From: Misgurnus anguillicaudatus
Lineage: Eukaryota; Chordata; Actinopteri; Cypriniformes; Cobitidae
Length of the DNA: 64,000 bases
Assembly (NCBI RefSeq): GCF_027580225.2
Contig: NW_027395276.1
Span: forward strand, 5,214,501 to 5,278,500
Direction: 5' to 3'
Part shown: piece by piece, positions 56,445 through 64,000 of the stretch
How the letters are laid out: each line of letters opens with the position of its first letter
Numbering within the stretch: the first letter of the stretch is position 1
Position numbers and translations under genes: made by a program
Notes under the pieces: model-generated
The model's database searches: none
What the model was told of the DNA's origin: nothing
Seen by the model: the letters and a program-made list of their open reading frames with translations, nothing else

Positions 56445-59400
56445 AGGAGCCTTCGACCGTGCCCCAACAAAGGCCCTCCATAGTTGGTAAATGTCCCGAA
56501 ATTGAGGTAATTGTACAAGGGCAACGGATCCCATGTATATTAGACACCGGCTCTCAAGTCACCTTGTTCAGCCAAACATTGTTCCAGCGCCACTTTGGTG
56601 ATAAATGCATACAAGATCCTAGCCGTATATCGTGGCTAGCTTTAAAAGCAGCTAATGGCCTTCACATTCCTTATGTAGGTTATGCAGTCTTAGACTTTTG
56701 TATTGGGGGACTAGATGTAAAGGGGAAGGGGGTTGTAATTGTTCGTGATGACTGCATTAACACTGAATATGGACTCTTGGGGATGAACGTTGTGGCAGAC
56801 TGTTGGGCTGGGGTCTTTAAAGGGGGTCATCCTGGAGTTGCTGCATTTAAATCTGTATTTTCCCCCTCTGCAGAACGAAGCTGGGACGCAGCATTTGCTG
56901 CCTGTCAGAAGGCCGAAGCATTGGTGAACCAATTGGAGCTGCATGGTGTGGCTAGACTTCAACGACAGCCTCCGGTGGTATTGCCCCCTTCCACTGAAAT
57001 GATTGTCTGGGCTTTCATACCGCAAGCCGCTGGCCTGCCTGACTGCCCTGTCCTGGTTGAAGACATGGAGAACCAGGGCTGTAAATGGCGAGTGGCTCGA
57101 TCATTGAGTTGGACTCGGGGAGGTAAGATTCCCCTGCGTATTGGCAACCCAAATTTATTCCCCGTGGAACTACCGCAACGATGCCCCCTTGCTACAGTCA
57201 CCCAGATCGACCAGAAGAATGTGCAGGGGCGGACAAAACTAGTGTTACGGGATACAGGTCCCCAAAGCATTGAGGTAACAGTACAGCAGGTGGGACAGGC
57301 CTTAAGTGACGACCACCCAGCCCTAGCTCTGGAGGGTGAAGGGCTAGACGATGATCAGCAGGCCCAATTGAAGGCCCTTTTGAAGAAGTGGTCTCATGTG
57401 TTTGCAGCACACGAAGAGGATTTCGGCAGAACAGCCGTGGTCACCCATCAAATACCCACTGGCACGGCACCCCCAATCCGTCAGCGTTATCGGCCAGTTC
57501 CCCCAAGCCTCTATCCAGAACTGAGGGCCTTGTTGCAAGGTATGCTGGACAGCGGGGTGGTGAAGGAGAGCTCGAGCCCGTGGGCTGCTCCAGTGGTCCT
57601 TGCCAGGAAGAAGGATGGTTCATGGAGATTCTGTGTCGATTATCGCAAGTTGAATGCAATAACCCATAAAGACTCCTTTCCCTTACCTCGCATTGAGGAA
57701 TCCCTCACTAGCCTGACCAAGAGTGAGTGGTATTCTACTCTCGACCTTGCAAGTGGATACTGGCAGGTGGAAGTTACACCGGAAGACCAGGAGAAGACCG
57801 CTTTCACCACCCCCTTTGGCCTATACCATTTCGAACGGATGCCCTTTGGCCTCTGTAATGCTCCAGCCACATTCCAGAGGCTGATGCAACGCTGTCTGGG
57901 AGCACAAGTGTATGATCATCTCCTCATCAACCTTGATGATGTCATCGTCTACTCGCCCAACTTCACCGCCCACTTGCAGCATCTAGAACAGGTCTTTGCC
58001 CGCCTTCAAGAACACGGCCTGAAGCTACAGCCACGGAAATGTCATTTGTTCCAACGGAAAGTGGCATACCTGGGACACGTTGTTAGTGACCAAGGGGTAG
58101 CGACGGATCCAGATAAGGTGGCGGTTGTCCGCGATTGGGCCACGCCGAAGACTGTGAAACAAGTAAGATCATTTTTGGGTTTTGCTGGCTACTATCGACG
58201 CTTTATCCCCGCTTTTTCCAAAGTAGCAGCCCCCCTCCATCAACTCCTACAAGGCCAAACCAACCGACCTTCGGCCCCTATCCAGTGGACACCTGGTTGC
58301 CAAGTAGCTTTCCACCGCCTGAAACAGGCTCTTCTCAGCGCCCCCATCTTGGCCTATGCAGACTTCCAACTGCCGTTTAGACTGTATACCGATGCTAGCC
58401 TGGATGGTCTTGGGGCTGTTCTGGCCCAGGTCCAAGGTGGAAGAGAGAGAGTAATTGCATATGCCAGCCGTAGCCTCCATCCTGCTGAGCGTAATGATCA
58501 AAATTATAGCTCCTTTAAGCTGGAACTGCTGGCTTTAAAATGGGCCATTACTGAAAAGTTTAAAGACTATCTGTGGGGAGCTGAAGTCACTGTTTTTACT
58601 GATAATAACCCCCTGGTCCATCTTGAAACAGCAAAACTGGGTGCAACTGAGCAAAGATGGGTGGCCCAACTCGCAAACTATTCATATCAGCTACGCTACC
58701 GACCAGGGACAGCCAATCGAAACGCTGACGTCTTGTCACGGCTACCAGGAGAGGCAATGGAGCACATGGTGCACAACACAGTATCCATTACACCAGCAGA
58801 ACCATATACCCTTCAAAAATCGTGGGGGGAACGACAGAGGGATGACCCTGATTTGCAACTCCTCCATACCTGGAAGGTGAGCGGCGAGCCCCCTGCAGTC
58901 CATAATCTTGCCACCTTGTCCCCCCAGCTCCGCTGCTTGCTTTGTGAGTGGTGTCGCTTGGAGCTGCGGGATGAAACCCTAGTGAGGTGCGTTGCTGAAC
59001 CAGATACAGGCACACTGGTGAAACAAATCGTCATCCCCAAAGCACAGGCCCGACCACTGTGGGAAGAGTATCACAAAGCAGCAGCCCATGCGAGTGGGGA
59101 TAGAATGGTCTCATTGATGAGGAGAAGGTTCTATTGGGTTGGAATGAGCACGGATGCCCGGAAATGGGCAACGGAGTGTACCACATGTGTGGTTGGGAAA
59201 GTAGGAGCTCAGCCAAAAGCCCCCCTGTGTTCAATCGTTTCTAGTTATCCCTTTGAAACTGTGGCTTTGGACTATTTGTCCCTTGGGAGGCCTTCTGATG
59301 CATACCAATATATTCTGGTCATTACAGATCTATTCTCCAAGTATGCACTGGCCATACCGACCAAGGACCAGACAGCTTCTACCACAGTGAAGGCCCTCTG

Positions 59401-60598
59401 GACAACACTTATCCTCCCTTTTGGCTGCCCGGAGCGAATCCTTACTGACCAGGGAGCAGCATTTGAATCTGTTCTGATGCAGCAGCTGTGCATGATGTAT
59501 GGCTGCAGGAAGCTACGCACCACCCCGTACCACCCACAGGGAAATGGTGCCTGTGAACGGTTTAACCGCACCCTCCTATCTCTGTTGAGTACCATTGAAA
59601 CACAGTCCCAGGCCCAGTGGCCCAGTCGATTACCTGCACTTGTACAGGCCTACAACAACACCACACACGCAAGTACTGGGATGACTCCACACTATGTCGT
59701 CTTTGGGCGTCATGCCAGGCTACCAGTGGATATGCTGTACGAGGTTGCACCACCTCAGCGTAAAGAGAACCTAGATGGTTGGGTCAGGAGCCATCATCAG
59801 ACCCTTGTGCAAGCCTATGCCACTGTCCGTAACAATGCAGAACGTCGCAGCCACTGGAACCAGAAGCGTTATAACCAGAACACTCGGACTTTACCATTGT
59901 TGCCAGGAGAGAGGGTGTTGATAAAAAACTTTCGTCGCAGGGCTCAGGGTAAACTTGCACCCCAGTGGCTTCCAACACCTTTTGTGATTGTCGGGCAGTG
60001 TCATCCTGATCGCCCAGTGTTTACCATACGACCAGAGGGCAAAGATGGTCCATGTCGAACCCTCCACCGTAACAACTTGCGGCCATGCCCGGGGGACCAC
60101 CCGACGATTAATGACAGCACCCAGGGAGGTTGCCAGAATGGAGACGACGCGTCATGGCCAGTCAACCTCCCAGAACCTTTTTGGCCCATTGCTCCTATGG
60201 TACTAATCGAGCCAGCTCCACCGCCTCAGCTTGACCCCACAACGACCCCAGTGCCAGGCCCCACCAACGAATTACTTAATCTTACAATAACTCCACCCCT
60301 TTCTTTGGCTTCAGCTGCCCCCTCTCATGAACCCACACGGACTCCATTGCCAGGCCCTGCCAATGAATCATTCAACCTTGCAACAACTCCACCTCTTTCT
60401 TTGGCTCCAGTTGCCCCCTCTCATGAAGCCCCTGACCCGGAGCTGATAGAGACTGTCCAGGATGCAACCGCTCTACCACAGCCAACGTTAGACCTTGGCC
60501 TGGCCCCAGAACATTACCAAAATTCAGAGTCACGTGCACCTAGTCGGTATCCAGCCCGTCATAATCGGGGAAACCCTCCTGTGCGCTATCAACTCTGA
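56408..60598 (+). CDS. gypsy Pol: protease, reverse transcriptase, RNase H, integrase
   Basis: About 1396 residues after the predicted frameshift; the frame is open further upstream to 56045 but that overlaps gag. In order: protease CILDTGSQVTLF (about 56530); reverse transcriptase with WRFCVDYRKLN, STLDLASGYWQV and NLDDVIVYS (57929-57955); RNase H FRLYTDASLDGLG (about 58380); and integrase with HHCC (HKAAAHASGDRM...CTTC). The integrase D (VALDYLS), D (LTDQGAAF) and E (GACERFN) have the D-35-E spacing, followed by a GPY/F-like basic module. A Pro/Thr-rich tail has two ~32-residue repeats (PGPTNELLNLTITPPLS and PGPANESFNLATTPPLS). The residue before LDD is N (AAC) where Y is usual, a possible inactivating change. 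There is no env. The frame is otherwise intact. Confidence 0.93.
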   Translation, partial: SVPPVTAGQVNREEPSTVPQQRPSIVGKCPEIEVIVQGQRIPCILDTGSQVTLFSQTLFQRHFGDKCIQDPSRISWLALKAANGLHIPYVGYAVLDFCIGGLDVKGKGVVIVRDDCINTEYGLLGMNVVADCWAGVFKGGHPGVAAFKSVFSPSAERSWDAAFAACQKAEALVNQLELHGVARLQRQPPVVLPPSTEMIVWAFIPQAAGLPDCPVLVEDMENQGCKWRVARSLSWTRGGKIPLRIGNPNLFPVELPQRCPLATVTQIDQKNVQGRTKLVLRDTGPQSIEVTVQQVGQALSDDHPALALEGEGLDDDQQAQLKALLKKWSHVFAAHEEDFGRTAVVTHQIPTGTAPPIRQRYRPVPPSLYPELRALLQGMLDSGVVKESSSPWAAPVVLARKKDGSWRFCVDYRKLNAITHKDSFPLPRIEESLTSLTKSEWYSTLDLASGYWQVEVTPEDQEKTAFTTPFGLYHFERMPFGLCNAPATFQRLMQRCLGAQVYDHLLINLDDVIVYSPNFTAHLQHLEQVFARLQEHGLKLQPRKCHLFQRKVAYLGHVVSDQGVATDPDKVAVVRDWATPKTVKQVRSFLGFAGYYRRFIPAFSKVAAPLHQLLQGQTNRPSAPIQWTPGCQVAFHRLKQALLSAPILAYADFQLPFRLYTDASLDGLGAVLAQVQGGRERVIAYASRSLHPAERNDQNYSSFKLELLALKWAITEKFKDYLWGAEVTVFTDNNPLVHLETAKLGATEQRWVAQLANYSYQLRYRPGTANRNADVLSRLPGEAMEHMVHNTVSITPAEPYTLQKSWGERQRDDPDLQLLHTWKVSGEPPAVHNLATLSPQLRCLLCEWCRLELRDETLVRCVAEPDTGTLVKQIVIPKAQARPLWEEYHKAAAHASGDRMVSLMRRRFYWVGMSTDARKWATECTTCVVGKVGAQPKAPLCSIVSSYPFETVALDYLSLGRPSDAYQYILVITDLFSKYALAIPTKDQTASTTVKALWTTLILPFGCPERILTDQGAAFESVLMQQLCMMYGCRKLRTTPYHPQGNGACERFNRTLLSLLSTIETQSQAQWPSRLPALVQAYNNTTHASTGMTPHYVVFGRHARLPVDMLYEVAPPQRKENLDGWVRSHHQTLVQAYATVRNNAERRSHWNQKRYNQNTRTLPLLPGERVLIKNFRRRAQGKLAPQWLPTPFVIVGQCHPDRPVFTIRPEGKDGPCRTLHRNNLRPCPGDHPTINDSTQGGCQNGDDASWPVNLPEPFWPIAPMVLIEPAPPPQLDPTTTPVPGPTNELLNLTITPPLSLASAAPSHEPTRTPLPGPANESFNLATTPPLSLAPVAPSHEAPDPELIETVQDATALPQPTLDLGLAPEHYQNSESRAPSRYPARHNRGNPPVRYQL

Positions 60599-60687
60599 AA
60601 AGTGTAATAGACTGCGCCGTAACCGGAACGATGGGACATTGTACCTTAATGTTGACTGGACTTCTAGTGCCCGGGATGAGCACTATT

Positions 60688-60703
60688 AAAGGGGGGGTGA
60701 AAA
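60688..60703 (+). other. polypurine tract of the gypsy element
   Basis: AAAGGGGGGGTGAAAA directly precedes LTR 2, where second-strand synthesis would be primed. Confidence 0.85.
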
Positions 60704-62112
60704 TGTAGCGGGGCAGCATGCAGTGAAATTATAAATGAATAGTCAGGGTGGTACACATGTTTTGAAATGTTGAACGATCCTTTGTGGACTGGGACATTTG
60801 AATGAACTGTGGGGTGGGCGGGACTGTATACATGTTTGTGTGCTTGCGGGTGAGACTTGTTTTCGCAGGTGTGACTGATGAACAATCAGTGGCTCTGGTG
60901 GCGGGAGAGGATAAAACGCAGATGGGTTCCTTTACACTTAGCTTTTTGTTTCCTTGAACCGGCGCCCGATGAAAGTTTGATGCACCGCAACTAACGAGCC
61001 ACGAACCGCTGGATTACGCTGTCCCCGGTACAGTGGTAAAGAGGAGCCAGCTGCCATCTGTCCAGACGCGGCGGAGACAGTGAAAGATAACTCAACGCAC
61101 TCTACCCTTTGAACTAAAGGAAAGCAGCTTTGCTATTGCCTGGTGAGTGGGGAAATTTCAATCTGTGATTCGTATTTATCCACTTTCCCCTTCTCGCAGT
61201 TCGGGTGAAGTTTTCGCCGTCGGACGGCCATCTGTCTAGACGTGGCGGAGACAGCAAAGGGTTATTCAACGCACTCTACGCCTTGTATTAGAGGAAAGTA
61301 ACTTTGCTATCGCCTGATTAGTGAACGGGTTTTTACCGCGATTCGTTACTGATTCGCTTTCCCCTCCTTGCAGTTCCGAGTGAAGTCTTCGCTTCGGATT
61401 GCCGTGAGCGAGCGCTGACACTGAGAGGGAGAGACTGCAGGGACTTCCTGGTGCTGCATAATCAATAACAAACTGCGGGCCGGGCCGTGAGTGGTGACTG
61501 AACTATAAATTCATTATTGTCTGCCCAGCAACTGTATGCTCATTGGACAGGTTTGATGATAGTGCCCGGCTGCTCGCCACAGTTTATTACTATTTGGTGT
61601 GATAAATGATGATCAGTGACTTAATGTGGTAGATTGTGTTTGTGTGTGTCACTTTGGTTTGGTTTATTGTGTGATGTGGCTGACCTATTTTACCACCCAT
61701 TTTATGGATATTAGCTCCTCTTTTTCATACTAGTGTGATGGTGTGATGTGATTTTACAGTTTGAAATTGTTAGCAACAAATTTACCTGTTATAGTAACTG
61801 TGACTTCAGAACACTTACACCCTTTAGGGGGCATTAGAACGCCCATTGTGGTAATGCTGTGATTGCAACCATTTATATGGCCACTTTTTAACTTCCCTGT
61901 CTAGCTGTGTATAGATGCTAATGTTTTGCACTGTGTGCTGCTTAGTTTTTTTATTGTTAATAAAGCTGAATTTTAATAACAAGTTCTGTCTGTTGTTTGC
62001 GTACCTCAAGGGTCAATAGCAAGCAATAAAATACAAATTACAGATTAACATTTAAACTATTTTTTTTTATCTGACAATTAAAGTTTAAATAGTTAAACCT
62101 GCTATCGTTACA
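60704..62112 (+). repeat. gypsy LTR 2, 1409 bp, shared by two internal regions
   Basis: The same ends as LTR 1. It is 3' LTR of the left unit and 5' LTR of the right unit. It lacks 111 bp present in LTR 1 and shows about five substitutions, for instance G for A six bases before the end (CTATCGTTACA). Confidence 0.95.
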
Positions 62113-62116
62113 ATTT

Positions 62117-62132
62117 TGGCGTAGTCGGCAGG
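62117..62132 (+). other. primer binding site of the second gypsy unit, tRNA-Ser
   Basis: The same 16 bases TGGCGTAGTCGGCAGG as at 55397-55412. Confidence 0.85.
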
Positions 62133-62153
62133 GCCCTTGACGTACACAACAAT

Positions 62154-63158
62154 ATGGAGGGCGAGCAGCCTCGGGTAGCAGGGTCACAGCCACAAATGGT
62201 AGCTGCATTAATGCCATGGTTTATGGGTGGGCCATGGGTCCCGAGGTTTAGTGGAGAAGGGGGTACATCAAAATTTTTAGAATGGAAAACACAAATTGAA
62301 GCCTGTATCCGGGCTCAGGGGCTGAATGTAGAGCAACGGGTGGACTTTGTGTTGAGTGCGTTGGAGGGAAATGCCAAAAGAGAGGTGGTGTTGTTGGCAG
62401 CTGATAAACGTAACACTGACACTAAAATTTTAGAGGCCCTAAATGAGCTGTATGGAGGCCAACAATCAGTAGCCCAGTTGCGAGCTCAGTTTTTCAACTG
62501 CAAACAGGAACCCGGGGAGGGTGTCAAGGATTTCATTCTCCGTTTGCGTGAGTTGCATTACAGGTGGAGAGATGGAGATCCCCTTAACATGGGAACAGAC
62601 GATGAGTTGTTGCGGACACAGTTTGCCATGGGCCTGAGAACAGGAGTCTTGAAGCAGGAGCTACAGAGGCAGCTCAGAAGGACCTCAACGCTCACCTTTG
62701 TGGAAGCTTGTGAGGAGGCAAAAGCATTAGAGCGGGAACTGGGCCAGACAGAAGAAGCTGGTGTTTGTTCGACTGCTGCTACATCACACCCACAGTCCCT
62801 TTCTACAGCCACAGAGTTGCAGCAACTGAAGGAAACTCTGCGGGCGGAGCTGCGCCAAGAGTTGAAGGAACAGGTAACATTACTGGGCAAGTCTATTGTG
62901 GAAGAGCTACAAGGGCGTTTGAACCCTCTGCCAGGGAGCGAGACACCTCCTCAAGCATCCTGGCATCCACAATCCAATGCTCCTCAACGCCAACGCCTGG
63001 GATCAGCCCCTTCTGGCCAGTCTCATTATCAGTGGGATGCCCACGGCCGAGCTATCTGCCGCGACTGTGGGGACGCCGGACATATCCAGAGATTCTGCCC
63101 ACGGCGACGCCCAGGCCAGACGGGTTTTCGGTACCCCCGGTCACAGCAGGGCAAGTGA
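62154..63158 (+). CDS. gypsy Gag, second tandem unit
   Basis: 334 residues with translation identical to the Gag at 55434-56438, including the CCHC knuckle. It starts 21 bp after its primer binding site, following LTR 2. Confidence 0.93.
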   Translation: MEGEQPRVAGSQPQMVAALMPWFMGGPWVPRFSGEGGTSKFLEWKTQIEACIRAQGLNVEQRVDFVLSALEGNAKREVVLLAADKRNTDTKILEALNELYGGQQSVAQLRAQFFNCKQEPGEGVKDFILRLRELHYRWRDGDPLNMGTDDELLRTQFAMGLRTGVLKQELQRQLRRTSTLTFVEACEEAKALERELGQTEEAGVCSTAATSHPQSLSTATELQQLKETLRAELRQELKEQVTLLGKSIVEELQGRLNPLPGSETPPQASWHPQSNAPQRQRLGSAPSGQSHYQWDAHGRAICRDCGDAGHIQRFCPRRRPGQTGFRYPRSQQGK

Positions 63159-63164
63159 ACCGGG
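63122..63164 (+). promoter_or_regulatory. -1 ribosomal frameshift signal, second tandem unit
   Basis: GGGTTTT heptamer in the gag frame with the same downstream hairpin as at 56402-56444. Confidence 0.8.
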
Positions 63165-64000
63165 AGGAGCCTTCGACCGTGCCCCAACAAAGGCCCTCCA
63201 TAGTTGGTAAATGTCCCGAAATTGAGGTAATTGTACAAGGGCAACGGATCCCATGTATATTAGACACCGGCTCTCAAGTCACCTTGTTCAGCCAAACATT
63301 GTTCCAGCGCCACTTTGGTGATAAATGCATACAAGATCCTAGCCGTATATCGTGGCTAGCTTTAAAAGCAGCTAATGGCCTTCACATTCCTTATGTAGGT
63401 TATGCAGTCTTAGACTTTTGTATTGGGGGACTAGATGTAAAGGGGAAGGGGGTTGTAATTGTTCGTGATGACTGCATTAACACTGAATATGGACTCTTGG
63501 GGATGAACGTTGTGGCAGACTGTTGGGCTGGGGTCTTTAAAGGGGGTCATCCTGGAGTTGCTGCATTTAAATCTGTATTTTCCCCCTCTGCAGAACGAAG
63601 CTGGGACGCAGCATTTGCTGCCTGTCAGAAGGCCGAAGCATTGGTGAACCAATTGGAGCTGCATGGTGTGGCTAGACTTCAACGACAGCCTCCGGTGGTA
63701 TTGCCCCCTTCCACTGAAATGATTGTCTGGGCTTTCATACCGCAAGCCGCTGGCCTGCCTGACTGCCCTGTCCTGGTTGAAGACATGGAGAACCAGGGCT
63801 GTAAATGGCGAGTGGCTCGATCATTGAGTTGGACTCGGGGAGGTAAGATTCCCCTGCGTATTGGCAACCCAAATTTATTCCCCGTGGAACTACCGCAACG
63901 ATGCCCCCTTGCTACAGTCACCCAGATCGACCAGAAGAATGTGCAGGGGCGGACAAAACTAGTGTTACGGGATACAGGTCCCCAAAGCATTGAGGTAACA
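63128..64000 (+). CDS. gypsy Pol, second tandem unit, cut by the window end
   Basis: Protease motif (LDTGSQ near 63262) and following sequence identical, as far as I compared, to the first unit. The reverse transcriptase and later domains lie beyond 64000, so I cannot say whether the N for Y change is shared. Confidence 0.9.

Larger units (their letters stand above)
53873..64000 (+). mobile_element. Ty3/gypsy LTR retrotransposon in head-to-tail tandem, runs off the window
   Basis: LTR (53873-55392), internal region (55393-60703), LTR (60704-62112), then a second internal region from 62113. The repeat period of the internal regions is 6720 bp. The left boundary cuts the gag of Pao element 2 (GGGTGTTAA before TGTAGCGG). 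The right boundary is outside the window, so no target duplication can be checked. Confidence 0.95.

Noticed and set aside
60599..60703. An env gene in the gypsy element
   Set aside because: Only about 100 bp separate the pol stop from LTR 2.

Overview
This is eukaryotic DNA, most probably from a teleost fish and likely a cyprinid-type genome. The evidence is one intron-containing fish-specific TRIM gene (finTRIM), L2-type LINE tails of the fish type, many fish-like MITEs and hAT relics, long TA/CA microsatellites and no prokaryotic gene structure. Almost everything else is mobile DNA at different stages of decay, much of it nested.

Left third (1-27 kb). A decayed tandem array of six ~131-150-bp units (1036-1830) and a 119-bp direct duplication (1907-2320) are followed by a long minus-strand reading frame (3595-6378). 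I read the latter as an uncharacterised, possibly DDE-type transposase-like protein with a 3' splice acceptor just before its likely first methionine. L2 LINE fragments lie at 7736-8155 and 9424-10081. The only complete host gene is a finTRIM at 14695-19629. Its six exons join in phase to give 549 residues (RING, B-boxes, coiled coil, PRY-SPRY), and a perfect ISRE core sits 44 bp before the ATG. Its last intron is filled with palindromic DNA elements. Two short phase-compatible exons (21709-22015, plus) and one 349-bp Ser/Pro-rich exon (23754-24102, minus) may belong to other host genes. Large fold-back repeats occupy 24.4-26.6 kb.

Middle (27-44 kb). A BEL/Pao LTR retrotransposon (27381-34822, minus strand) has 351-bp LTRs differing at about six positions, yet its coding region carries several frameshifts and stops. 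It splits an older element rich in a TATGGGACCC motif. A 6-kb hAT-like element (36178-42177, TSD TTTTTATG) contains a second hAT-like element (37318-38687, TSD CATGAGTG) and a head-to-head pair of Penelope-like elements with RT and GIY-YIG domains (38963-41974). A third hAT-like element lies at 42597-43816 (TSD CATCTACG).

Right third (44-64 kb). A minus-strand L2 LINE (about 44024-47259) ends at a second BEL/Pao element. That element has an open 2033-codon gag-pol frame (47756-53872), which is cut at its 5' end by a very young Ty3/gypsy element (53873 onward). The gypsy element has a tRNA-Ser primer binding site, gag and pol in -1 frames with a slippery heptamer plus hairpin, and a second internal region starting directly after its right LTR, so it is arranged head-to-tail in tandem and runs off the window. 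Order of events inferred: L2, then Pao, then gypsy. The missing left parts of L2 and Pao are expected to the right of this window.
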